The notes under the pieces were generated by a model that worked only from the letters and a program-made list of their open reading frames with translations, ran no database searches and was not told the origin of the DNA. The position numbers and the translations under genes are program-made. From contig CAJNOL010000196.1 of the NCBI GenBank assembly GCA_905250125.1, positions 1 through 64,000 of the forward strand: a DNA stretch of 64,000 nt, read 5' to 3'. Positions 1 through 10,544 of the stretch are shown here, one piece after another (within the stretch, counting starts at the first letter, position 1; each line of letters begins with the position of its first letter). Origin of the DNA: Rotaria sordida. Lineage: Eukaryota; Rotifera; Eurotatoria; Philodinida; Philodinidae.

Positions 1-636
1 GAACTAATTTGATATTTATCGAATAAAGCTTTATCTAGAGAATCAATGGATAATCTAAATTTTTGCATTATGTGTAAATTTTATTGATATAATAATTCGC
101 ACTGACATGTTTTTATGAACAGTTTTGTTTTTGTCCAGAGTATTTTTTTTTTCTATTATTCATATGTATGTTTTCATTGTACATTTTTCAAACTATATTG
201 AATGAGTATGTTCTTATTTCTCTTATACATCATTAGAAGAACATGTTCTATACACAAATTTATATATCAATCAAAATGGTTGGATGATAAAAAAAAAACA
301 AAACAAGACATTCATCATTCAATAGAACTGTCTCGTATTTTTTTTTTTGTGTTTTTTTTACATATACATCAAGCGTTAAATGCTTACGGTTGCTTGATAC
401 AATACGCCTTAACATCCGTCGGCTATTCATTCACTTTTCTTGTTATAACCTGGGCTTTTTTTTTACTCTGTACATTTTCTTTCTCTTTTTTTCCTCTGTC
501 TCTCTTTCTCTCACCATTTTTTGTTCTCTCTACGTTCCAGCTGAAAAGGCAAGCTATATAACATACCGCAAACCTCAAATTATAGTGTTGTGTCTCGTCA
601 TTTTTCTTCCTTGTTTTTACCTATAAGTGGCTGCTA
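1..636. other. Gene-free AT-rich stretch
   Basis: I see no convincing gene. The open frames here are Phe/Leu-rich products of T-tracts. A pyrimidine-rich run ending in AG at about 600-627, just upstream of the ATG at 637, could be a 3' splice site or trans-splice acceptor for the next gene. Confidence 0.5.
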
Positions 637-1113
637 ATGGCAACTGCAATCAGTTCTTTTACACCCTTTACATTTAATCAACAATCATTTTTTTATCCAA
701 CATTACCATCAACTTATCCGGTATTATCATTTTTCAATAATTTTAATTTTCCACAGCAACAACAAATACAGCCACAGAAAGAACAAATACAAATTCAACC
801 TCAGCAACAACAACAACAAGCAACACCAATTCAATATGTCGATTCTGGAATGCGATCATTACGTCCTCGTCGTAAACCTCGTATTTATCGAGAAGTAATT
901 GTATTACCAACACCTGAACCAACCTATCGACAAGTACGATATCGATTACCAACACCCGAACGAAGAGTTGTTGAACGTACAGTTCTTCAAAAAAGAAATG
1001 GTGAAGTTGTTGTTCGAGAACAACGACCAAAAACAAAGGCAAGAAGTCATAGTCGAATAGACTATAGTTCAAAAATGGAGTCACATCATTCTCGACAAGT
1101 TCATACTGATTAA
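637..1113 (+). CDS. Orphan Gln/Pro/Arg-rich protein, single exon
   Basis: This is a 158-residue intronless reading frame that I do not recognise. Residues 1-38 are Phe/Ser/Thr/Pro-rich. Residues 39-65 are a Gln tract broken by Ile, Pro and Lys. Residues 70-145 are strongly basic and hold two similar blocks around the motif LPTPEP/LPTPER, each followed by Tyr/Val/Arg-rich sequence ending in VVERTVLQ and VVVREQRPK. There is no signal peptide or membrane segment. Low complexity and basic charge suggest a disordered nucleic-acid-binding or cytoskeletal linker protein, but that is a guess. Codon use (third-position A/T) matches real genes in the window, and the frame stays open through non-repetitive sequence, which favours a true gene. 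The start at 637 follows a pyrimidine-rich tract, consistent with a spliced 5' end. Confidence 0.55.
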   Translation: MATAISSFTPFTFNQQSFFYPTLPSTYPVLSFFNNFNFPQQQQIQPQKEQIQIQPQQQQQQATPIQYVDSGMRSLRPRRKPRIYREVIVLPTPEPTYRQVRYRLPTPERRVVERTVLQKRNGEVVVREQRPKTKARSHSRIDYSSKMESHHSRQVHTD

Positions 1114-1917
1114 CTAAGAACAAATATTTATCCTAAAGACGAATTTGTCGTCTTTTTTCTTTTTATGTTATAAATGTTAGATATACACTATCATTTTTTT
1201 TTTATAAGTCTAAACGAAACGAAGCAGAAATAATTAGAAAATAGAAATATATATTATTCACAATTTTTTTTCAATTTATTTACTATTATTGTCATAAATC
1301 ATATACAAGTTTAATTACATTTTTTTTTTTTATGAAGCGATTATATTAGACGATTTATAAAATAACACAAAAAAGTTTGTTATTGACTATATTAGTAATA
1401 TATCTATTGATGTAGATATCGTACATTAATCTAATCATAAAAAATAGTGTCCAGTGACCATGAAATAATGGGTGTGTTTGGTGAAATATAAAATTATATA
1501 GATGAGAGACGTTTATCATGTCTGTCAGTCATGATGATAGTACAGATATAATGACAAAAAATATATTGATATTATTGCATTCATATCGACTACTGTTTAT
1601 ATCAATGAAGAATGATAATCTAAGAAAAGACTTATCCTCACTACGAAACTAATAGTTTTATTGAAATTAATAATGAATTGTTTGGGAATTTATTAATCTT
1701 GTACAATTTAACTTTATCAAAAAAAAAATTAAGTTTTATTTTTTTGACAAAAAATCATTTGCGATATCAGTCATCATTTTTGGTATTAAAGATAATACTT
1801 TTCTAATATTTCATTATATTTCATTTAGACGTGATACGAACAACTTCAGGAATAGTTTGCTCTAGACTGGGACTAGAAAAACTTGATCCTATACGTCTCT
1901 ATGTCTGATACCTACTA
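1114..1917. other. Gene-free stretch
   Basis: AT-rich with many T and A homopolymers. Nothing gene-like seen. Confidence 0.5.
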
Positions 1918-2499
1918 ATGCTGGATTTTTTTGGAAGTATTAACGACTATTTTTTGAATAACTTTTCAACAACACAAGTTACAGAGGTCGGGTTTTCACC
2001 GTTAGAAAGAGCAAGGCGGGGGATGTCAATCTGTATAAAATTCATTAGGTTTACAAGTCTTTTGTATGATTGTTTGCAGTGAAATATCTTATCGGTTGTC
2101 TATTTTCATAAGTTTTCATAGTAAGTTAACATCTAATTGGACCAAAACGTAGCCCAAATTGTCCAATATTTGTGCTAAAATTTCCACATTTTAATATCAA
2201 AGCGTAAGGGAATAAACGCAAAGATTTGAAAATTTTTAGCACACATACTGGACAATTTGGGCTACATTTTGGTCTAATTAGATGTTAAGTTATTATGAAA
2301 ACTTATGAAAATAGACAACCGATAAGATATTTCACTGCAAACAATCATACAAAAGACTTGTAAACCTAATGAATTTAATACAGATCGACATCCTCCGGCT
2401 CGCTCTTTCTAACAGTGAAAATCCGATCTCTATAACTTGAACCGTTGAAAAGTTATTCAAAAAATAGTTGTTGGTACTTTAAAAAAAATCCGACATTCG
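1918..2499. repeat. Long inverted repeat (hairpin element), arms about 265 bp
   Basis: The left arm (about 1918-2188) and right arm (about 2233-2499) are reverse complements with only scattered mismatches, separated by about 45 bp. Matching landmarks are CAATTTGGGCTAC near 2240-2260 against its complement near 2150, and GTTGAAAAGTTATTCAAAAA near 2450 against its complement near 1955. It has no coding capacity. It is best read as a palindromic non-autonomous DNA transposon (foldback/MITE type). A transcript would form a long double-stranded RNA. Confidence 0.8.
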
Positions 2500-2915
2500 T
2501 TTTGGGAATAAATCTATAGAAAATATTGTTTCTTACGTAAAAGAATAATGAAAAACTCAAAAACAAAAAAAAGGAACTCATTTTTATTATTTCTCTATTT
2601 TAATATTAAAAAATAATATTCTTTTGTATGTATAAAAACAAAATGTTGAATGAGTGCTGAGCAAAAATTTATTTATTTCATGAAGAAATATATGGTATGT
2701 TTATTGCATTATAAGAAACAATTTGGCGCACAATATTGTATGTTTGAGATATGAATTAAATGTTAATATATTGTTACAACTGATTCAATTGTTTTTGAAC
2801 TAAGATCTGCACTTCAAAATATTATTAAGATTAATAAATATTCATATTTGTTGTCTAAAAAACTACAAATGCTCCAATGTTTGGTTTATATAGATGAAGC
2901 AAATATATACATACT
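2500..2915. other. Gene-free stretch
   Basis: AT-rich non-coding DNA between two repeats. Nothing recognisable. Confidence 0.5.
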
Positions 2916-3510
2916 AGACCTCGAAACGGGCCGTCAGGCCCGGCCCAACGAAATATTTTGTCGGGTCGGGCCGCCTTTTCTCTCGAACCGTCCAGCCCGA
3001 CGATTTTATCCTTTTTTGACATAAATTTTTCTCAGATTTGGCTCACTCCTGAGGGAGAATAAAGGGAAACTTCATGCTACCCTCCTTGGCCATCACTTTT
3101 TATAAAAGTCGAAAAATATGGAATAGTTGTCTATTGAGAAAAAAAAAATCTTCGTAAGCGAAGTTTCTTTCGGGCCTGGGTTCGGATCTGACTTCATGGG
3201 TGCTACTCTGAAAAAAGTGCCAATTATAAGTTAATTCTTATAATATCACGATCGAGATTGCTTCAGAACCGTTAAGAGTGTATTCCTGGGAGTTATGAGG
3301 TGCGAATTAAAAAAATTTCATTCAGTATCAAGAGTACAATTCAGGACCGGATCCGGATCCAAAATTTTTGGATCCGACGAGCTCTACCGGACGAGTCTAG
3401 GACTTTCGTCGGGTTGAACAAATGTTGAGGCGGATCGAGCGAGTCTAAACAATGGTCGGGCTACTTTGGGCCGGGCTGGGCCATAAAAAAGTAGCTCGAT
3501 TTTGAGGTCT
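2916..3510. mobile_element. GC-rich non-autonomous element with AGACCTC termini
   Basis: The segment starts AGACCTCGAAA and ends TTTTGAGGTCT, so the ends are inverted repeats. Just inside, both ends carry GGCCCGGCCCA-type sequence in opposite orientation. The interior has degenerate GGATCCGGATCC and GGGTCGGGCCG runs. Base composition is sharply different from the AT-rich flanks. No ORF is visible. It looks like a MITE of unknown superfamily, and I could not see a clear target-site duplication. A partial relative begins near 27030 (AGGTCTCGAAATCGG). Confidence 0.6.
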
Positions 3511-6287
3511 GATGGATATTATTCTATATTTGTATTTTATTCTAAAGAGATCCTAAAATTTTAATGATAAACATTTTGATTAAATCAAAACTAAAAATAA
3601 ACCAAAGTTGCTTTATTAAACAGTTGAAAAATAATATGAAATTAGATAAGACAAGTGAACTTTCGAATTTGAACTAGCTTTTGATGTCTGTTACACAAAA
3701 AAATTCAAGTCAGAATCTAATGTGATACTTGTTGGGTAAGGCAACTGATAATCTACAATAATGGTAGCACTCATATTTGGTAGCAAGGATAATTGAATGC
3801 GAAATCAGCTGCTGTATAAATGAAATTCCATTCAGTTACAATCCTACTAATTATAGCTTCTAGTTACAATGCGATAGTCTTATGTGAGTTCTTATTGGCT
3901 ACATAAATTGTTTTAACACATAGATCAGTAGTCAAACAATAGACAAAATAAATTTGAGACGACAAATAATCACAACCATTTCTGTCAGCTACTAAAGTGC
4001 AAGTCATAGCTGTTAGTATCCACATTTTCACATCACAACTCGAAGTATTGACACAGAGAATCCAAAATTTAAGTGCCGAACAATGCACTAGTAGTAAATA
4101 GATTGAAATAGTTAAATTGATTTATTGTTTATTGGTCATTTTTCAATTATCTACAGCATGTATTAGCAGGCGACTAAACCGAGAATAAACTGATACATAA
4201 ATAGCTTGAAATTGTAAACCGATAAATTCGATTGAATTGCAAATAGACCGTACAATATTCTACTATCTTGCATTATTTACACGAGTGTCTTTCTTTTTTT
4301 TCTACAAAGAAACTTTGATAAATGTGGTTATATTCAATAATTGAATATTTTTCTTTAATTTCGCTCGAAATATTTCATAACTGTATTGATGGTATCTTCG
4401 AAATGAGTACATAAGAAAAACGAGACAATATCAATGACATCTCATTATGAGATTTTGTATTAACTATTTATTGTTAGTTTTTTTTTCATTAGTTCATATT
4501 TCTTTACAATGATTACATTTCTATATAATTCTATTTGTTGCGATGCCTGAAAGAAAAAACAGAAGATATTGATAGACTTGTTCTTTTATTTATTCGTTGA
4601 CTTTTGAAACTTTTTATCTTAAAAGTAAAGTTCTAAAAAGGTTTTATAACGATCAAATTCGTACTTTTTCTAATATCGATTTCTATAGTGGAAAGGAATA
4701 AGTTAATGAATGATTGCTTATTATTCTGTGATACCCAACTATCCAATGTATATATGTGAGGTATCGAATCAATCTATATCATAGATGAATTTTTGCTGAT
4801 CAAACTCTTGGTATATGAATTTTTTAAAACTCTTATTCATCATTTAATATCTGTATACTGTTATTCTTATATATACAAAATTCAAATCGATTCTATTTAG
4901 TATTGTTTGCCTGAAAAGTAAATGGAAGACTGTACATATTCATATTTTATTCCTTTAAAAACAAATGAGATCATCAAAATTTTTCTATTATAAAATATTC
5001 TGATCTTTCTAGATATGCTTTTTTTTACTAAAATCGTGCATTACTTCATATAAAGTCTCTAGTATAAGCGATGTAACATTTTAAATCTAGAGTGGATTCA
5101 ACAATCTGTATAAGATCCCCACTTGGAAGTTAAGAATACAAGCGAACAAACCAGGGATAAAGCCGGTACCGGTGTGTCTTATTTATTTATTTTCCTCTCA
5201 TTATCTTACAGAGAATGTATAATGAAACTTTGACTTCATCAAATATCACTAATCACAGATCGAATAGTACGACAACTCGTCAGTTTAATATTGATATAGA
5301 TTTCAGACTGGTTCTATCTGAAGGACAAATTATATTAAACTATTTAGATGAAACACAATTCGTGGTTCTTTCTTTTGAATTCACATTTTGCATTGCATAA
5401 AGGTGGTACGGTTCAGAAGAAATTCGCATTCTGCATCAAAAATTAAGTACTAGAAGAAATAGGCTAATATTTGTTTTTATAGTAATCTGACGAAATAGGA
5501 GACAAATGTTTGAGTTTACTGAAGCATCGTTGCTACGCCGCCTATGGTCTCCATTTTCTCATAGACATCAGAAAAAAAAGTCATGAAATTCTTCATATCT
5601 TCAGATGGCACTAGTTTACATTAATTCGTATTCATTGCTCTATCATTGGTGGATCTGTGACGATCCAATAATAAAAAAATGATTACACTGTCATACGTGG
5701 TACGTTTAAGAAAAAAAAAGACAGAAATTTTTACCTATATTCATTTTTATTCTATTAACAAAACTGATGTTTATCATATATATATATTTTTTTTCATATG
5801 CACATTTTTTTTTAATGATTATTATTTCGTTACTCAAGGTCTATTCAATTTCGCTCATTATAAAAAACGTGACTACTCTCTCCGGTAAACAATAAGCACA
5901 CATTTGAAAACTTCAAAGATAAGAATTATTGATTTGTAAATATATACTTTCCGAAAAAAGAAAAGTTTTCTGTTAGAAAATTATTACGTTTCTATACAGC
6001 AGTGAATGTTTTCTTTTTTTGTAGAAGTTATTTTATTATTGTATTATCTTTGATTCTGACGAAAATAGATATCCTCTAATTTCAAAAAAATATCATACAA
6101 ATAACCATGAGAATAGATTACAATCGATAATATAAACAAATCGAACATATCGTGATTCATTCTTGCTAGATAATATCTATTAGAGTCTTGCTCTTATCTA
6201 TTGTAGATTTTAGAAAAGAGAGCCAATCATAGCCAAAAAACATGTTTTGAAATCCATTAAAAGTTATGTTGACTTATTTTTGGACGT
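3511..6287. other. Gene-free stretch, 2.8 kb
   Basis: AT-rich with no exon-like frame on either strand. The short frames near 3864, 5215 and 5679 lack domains and biased coding composition, so I treat them as chance. Confidence 0.5.
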
Positions 6288-6790
6288 TTTCTGCTGATGA
6301 GGAAAGTCTTCCAACTATTCAATCGAGACTGTGTCCATTATGTGGATTCAAATGAGTTATGAATACCTTGAAAAGTGTTCATGCTCTTAGCTTATTGCTA
6401 CGGAGATACTGCATTTTAAATAAATATTGTAGTAACAGAAAAACTAATTTTCGAATTTCGATTTGAAACAGATTTTAACGAGAGTAGTTTCAAGTTTTCT
6501 GGATTTGCTTCTATCCTGAAATAAGAACATCAAATCTGTTGGTTAATATATGTGATGTAAAAAATACATTATTACTATAGTTGTATCGTAGGATAGAATT
6601 CAAGTCGAAATTCGAAAATCAGTTTTTCTGTTACTGCGGTATTTATTTAAAGTGCAGTATCTCTATAGTAATAAGCTAAGGACAAATATCATTTTCAGAA
6701 TATTCATAATTCATTTTGATCTACATTAATGCATATAGTTTCGATTGAACAATTGAAAGACTTTCTTCATGAGAAAAATACTTCCGAAGG
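6288..6790. repeat. Palindromic element, family 1, copy 1
   Basis: The left arm (about 6288-6480) and right arm (about 6595-6790) are inverted copies. Both contain ATGAGTTATGAAT / ATTCATAATTCAT and TCAATCGA-ACT landmarks. The same family recurs in introns at about 11808-12405 and 24143-24635, where arms share GATTCAAATGAGTTATGAAT-like and CGAATTTCGATTTGAAAC-like blocks. It is non-coding, so probably a MITE. Confidence 0.7.
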
Positions 6791-7310
6791 GGAGAACAAT
6801 CGCTCCCAATGTCTCTCCTCTAAATCCATCACTGTCAATCAATCTTTTGATACCGTTCAAATATATACATTCAGTTCTTTTTTTTTTACAATAATTTCAA
6901 AGTTGAATATAGATCATTTAGAATAGTATCAGACATGTTTTATATATGTCATCCTTAAATCTAAATCTTTCGATTTATATTTGATAATTTCTTCTCGAGA
7001 CAATAAACTGAAAACGCAAAAATAAATTCATATCAAAATTGAGATAATTCTCATTTGTCTTTTGTAAAAAAAAAACAAAATGTTTACTTTTTATATTCTT
7101 ATCTTTATCTTAAATGATGACGAAGATTTTTTTTTCTCTCTTACTTATTTTCAACACACACACACACACACATCATGGCTTTTTTTTTGTTTTATAGATT
7201 TCTCGATTTTACAGGATTTATTATATTTTTCAATAGAATTTATTTTACCGTACTATTCATTTTTTTTTTGTTTTTGTTTAAGATAATTTATCGTATTTGA
7301 TTGTGCAATA
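6791..7310. other. Upstream region of RNASEK with (CA)n
   Basis: AT-rich. A short CA dinucleotide run lies near 7156-7172. A long T/TTTG pyrimidine tract ends in AAG near 7282, 29 bp before the RNASEK start, and could be a 3' splice or trans-splice site. Confidence 0.45.
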
Positions 7311-7721
7311 ATGAAGTGGCCTATTTGTGGACCAAAATTATCTTTATGTTGTTCGATTATATCAGTATGGGGTATAATACAATTTATATTGTTGGGTATA
7401 TTTTTTTTTATTCAATCAGCTCCACTAATAGATGATTTTGATTTTGAAAATAAGAATGCAACTGATATCAAAGTATTTGAAGAAAGTCTTAAAACAGCTT
7501 TTCATCAACGTGCTTTTAATTGTTGGATTGCAGCATTTCTTTATGTTGGTTTATTAGTATTTGCTGGTATACAATTTAGAACTAATTTAAAACTATCATC
7601 ATCATCAACATTAAATGTTCCACCATCTATTACATCACCATTTATCGGTGTTACAACAGATCCAATGGATCGTAATCAACAATATGGAATACAATTTAAT
7701 AATGATCATAGTGAAACATAA
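7311..7721 (+). CDS. RNASEK: RNase kappa (V-ATPase-associated membrane protein)
   Basis: This is a single-exon frame of 136 residues. The N-terminus reads CGPKLSLCCSIISVWGIIQF, closely matching the animal RNASEK signature C-G-P-K-L...S-x-W-G, followed by LLGIFFFIQSAPLI and, after a lumenal loop, NCWIAAFLYVG. Two hydrophobic segments (about residues 11-36 and 70-92) fit the family's two-helix topology. RNASEK co-purifies with the vacuolar H+-ATPase and is needed for endocytic uptake in other animals; the ribonuclease activity is less certain. The rotifer protein has about 40 extra residues at the C-terminus (Ser/Thr/Asn/Gln-rich, residues 95-136) compared with the usual 98-residue vertebrate form. 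Its neighbours are repeats, so there is no operon signal. AATAAA lies 7 bp after the stop. Confidence 0.88.
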   Translation: MKWPICGPKLSLCCSIISVWGIIQFILLGIFFFIQSAPLIDDFDFENKNATDIKVFEESLKTAFHQRAFNCWIAAFLYVGLLVFAGIQFRTNLKLSSSSTLNVPPSITSPFIGVTTDPMDRNQQYGIQFNNDHSET

Positions 7722-7728
7722 AACTTCC

Positions 7729-7734
7729 AATAAA
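7729..7734 (+). promoter_or_regulatory. Poly(A) signal of RNASEK
   Basis: AATAAA starts 8 bases after the RNASEK stop codon, implying a very short 3' UTR. Confidence 0.5.
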
Positions 7735-8409
7735 AAGAAAAAAAATTTTTGTTTTTTTACACAGTGACATTCCTATAATCTTTATTTTATTTATTGATAT
7801 ACTTTGGTGTTGGTTGAGATAAAATTTCTTGTATTTGTATAACTTTCCAAACAAAAAAAAAGCAATATAAATAAAGCATTTATTGAAAGAACAAAAATTT
7901 GATTTACTATACTGTTCCGTCGATATTAATACTAATTTTTATTTACAGAATAACTTTTCTCTAATATTTGTATTTGTCGCAAATTTTTGTGAAAAAACTT
8001 TAGTTTTTCAGCACTATAATATTTTAGCTATTTCTCTTGCTGCTAATGTCAATTAGATTTATACAATCTCTTTTATCATTTTTACTTAACAGACAAACGT
8101 TTATTTGATTACTGATTAAGTTAGAGAATAAGGAATCATACTCAGAGAAACAACCACATGAAAGAATCATCTTTGTTTGATCAATATAATTTTATGCATG
8201 ATTGTTTAAAGCCTTCCTCAAAAAAAAAGTCACCTTTCGTCAGAATGATCGAAATTAAAGTAAATGCATAGAAAGATAGCCCATGATTTGATCTTTCATA
8301 AACGACAAAAATTTTTGAAAATTTCTTTCGTTTTAAGAAATCGTGGAGGCACAACTTACGAGGACATATACCGAAATGTTTGATCGAGACTATATTTAGG
8401 TAAATGGCC
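7735..8409. other. Gene-free stretch
   Basis: AT-rich. The minus-strand frame at 8181-8411 has no recognisable content. Confidence 0.5.
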
Positions 8410-8895
8410 ATGATGAGTAGTGTAAAACCTTTAGAAGGCTCGATTGCCTGAGGCTCTGTTCTTGAGATATCGAATTTTTACTGCATTGTTAACAGAAAGA
8501 TGTAGTTCTTCTCAGGTCACCATGAAAATCGAACTTCGACTTGAAACTTTCCAAAAATGAAGCTTTTCAATGGCACTAGCTCATTGTGAAAATTTTACTG
8601 ACTTTTAAGTATTTGGTATCCTGATATAACAATACATGAAGAATAATTGCTTTGTTATTAGAAGATGTTTTAGTACTTTTATCTAAGAGTCGGAGATGTA
8701 AAAATCAGGACATTTTTAATAATGAGCTAGTGTCGTTGAGAATTTCATTTGTGGAAAGTTTCGATTCGAAATTCAATTTTCATAGTGATCTGAGGAGAAC
8801 CATAGCTTTCTGTTAAAAACTGCAATAAAAATTCGATATCTCAAGAACAAAGGCTCCAACGACCGAACTCTTTTAGGCTTTTACATTACTTATTA
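8410..8895. repeat. Palindromic element related to family 1
   Basis: The arms (about 8410-8590 and 8717-8895) are inverted copies. Both include TTCTTGAGATATCGAATTTT or its complement, and GAAACTTTCC. The interior is about 125 bp with no ORF. It shares the GAAAATCGAACTTCGACTTG-like block with the intronic family 1 copies. Confidence 0.7.
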
Positions 8896-10426
8896 TGACT
8901 TTTCAGTTGAATATAGTCTCGAGTGAATATTTTCAGTAAAAGATCTAAATGATTTATAAGTTTGTTAGTCTAACGTTTTGTCTAAATATCAATAGACAAA
9001 TTTGGTAATGCATTATTCTTATTTTTAGACGATGACTTTTAACCTTTTTTGACATACTACTAGTTATTTTCTTACATTTTTCCATATATTAATAATTTTT
9101 TATTTTATATCATGTTATGAATTGAATTCCTATTTAATTAAATCTTCTCGAATGATATTCCGCAACTTTTTCTATCAGCCATGTATCATCTACTAGGCTT
9201 TGGAGCTGTTGAGAAAATAAATCTAGGTTACTGCCAACATGATAGAGGATATTTCAAAGAGTAAACTTCATGGAATAAAAATGTCACTGTGGAAAACATT
9301 TGCAAGCAAAAACATGTGGCTCCTATTAAAAAAATGTAAGATGAAAATATTTATTTAAGATTAATAAAATGACCAGAGCCAGGGATGGGCGATGACTTCC
9401 GAGTCGAGTCGAGTCGAGTCAAGTTAATTTTATTATTTTTTTTTTTCTGTTTATTTGGCTAAAGAACATTAACAATGAGTTTTTCAGAAGATGATGTCTA
9501 GTTCTTAGTTTTTATGCACAAAAAGAAGGGAATAATCCTACACAAGATAAAATGGTATAGCTACTATAGATTTATCAACAAAACCGAACATCAAGACGAA
9601 CTCTTCTCTTAAATAGAATTCCACACCAAAATCACAAAAGGCTCATTTTTTTATGAGCAGAACATGAACTTAAATCTGTTTACTAGCAAAATTCTACTAT
9701 GTATATTTAGTTTGCAGAAAAAATTTGTTGTAGTCGCAAAATTGTCTAACTGCGAAATGATCAACAAAAAATCTCAGTATTTTATCGCCAATTTCGCCGA
9801 AACATAAATTAATTAAAACGGAACAAGGTGTTCCAATAACTGCAACTCAACTTTTCTAATCTTATTTGATCTTGAATACGACTGTGGCTTATAACAACTT
9901 TATATACCAAGAGAGACTGACAAGTCGAAGCCGTAATTACCACAGAAGCTAATCGATCAATGTACTTACTACACAATACCAAAGAGAAGTTTTTCATGTG
10001 AACTTGTTCATCTCGAGATAGTGTTAAATTAGAGAATAAGTCATTTCTTAAATAAGATATGCCAGGCACTCTTGTGCAAAATACTTATACTACTTCAATC
10101 AACTAATCAGCTGAAGGTAAATTCTATATTAGAAAACGGATAAAAGGAATGTATTTTTAAGTAATCGACGAAAAGTAAATCCTCAAAGGTGGAAATTTTA
10201 TCATTTTATAAAGGCGATAATTAAAATTGGAAACAACCTATGAAGGCAAATCTACAGAAAATAAATCGTCGAAACCACTCGAAATACTTTTTCTATTTGT
10301 TATTTTTGTTTTCAATTATGCTAAATTTGCTGATCAAAACACTAATTTTTTGATAATCATGCCGCAGTTAGACAATTTTAGTGATTAAAGCTCAGGTTTT
10401 TGGTGTTTAAAAAAAATGCTTACTCA
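8896..10426. other. Gene-free stretch with a short (GAGTC)n start of a decayed element
   Basis: AT-rich. At about 9384-9422 a GGGATGGGCGATGACT block leads into four GAGTC units, which resembles the end of a degraded element. The minus frame at 9809-10069 shows no domain. Missing 3' exons of the minus-strand SHARPIN-like gene B may lie in the adjoining gap or here, but I could not find one. Confidence 0.4.
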
Positions 10427-10526
10427 NNNNNNNNNNNNNNNNNNNNNNNNNNNNNNNNNNNNNNNNNNNNNNNNNNNNNNNNNNNNNNNNNNNNNNNNNN
10501 NNNNNNNNNNNNNNNNNNNNNNNNNN
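10427..10526. other. Assembly gap of 100 N
   Basis: Exactly 100 undetermined bases, the conventional placeholder for an unsized gap. It truncates the 3' end of gene B. Confidence 0.98.
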
Positions 10527-10544
10527 AAATAAAAATAAACTTAC

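Noticed and set aside
743..1123. Long minus-strand frame opposite the Gln-rich orphan gene
   Set aside because: It is the antisense of CAA/CAG repeats, giving a Val/Leu-rich product with no domain. The plus-strand frame has better composition.
6288..6330. Hammerhead-like CTGATGAGGAAAGTC
   Set aside because: It has no room for stem II and no matching stems I and III. It is part of a palindromic element arm.
9809..10069. Minus-strand 86-residue frame downstream of gene B
   Set aside because: It does not continue the ubiquitin-like domain or show any motif, and no acceptor joins it to gene B in a convincing way.
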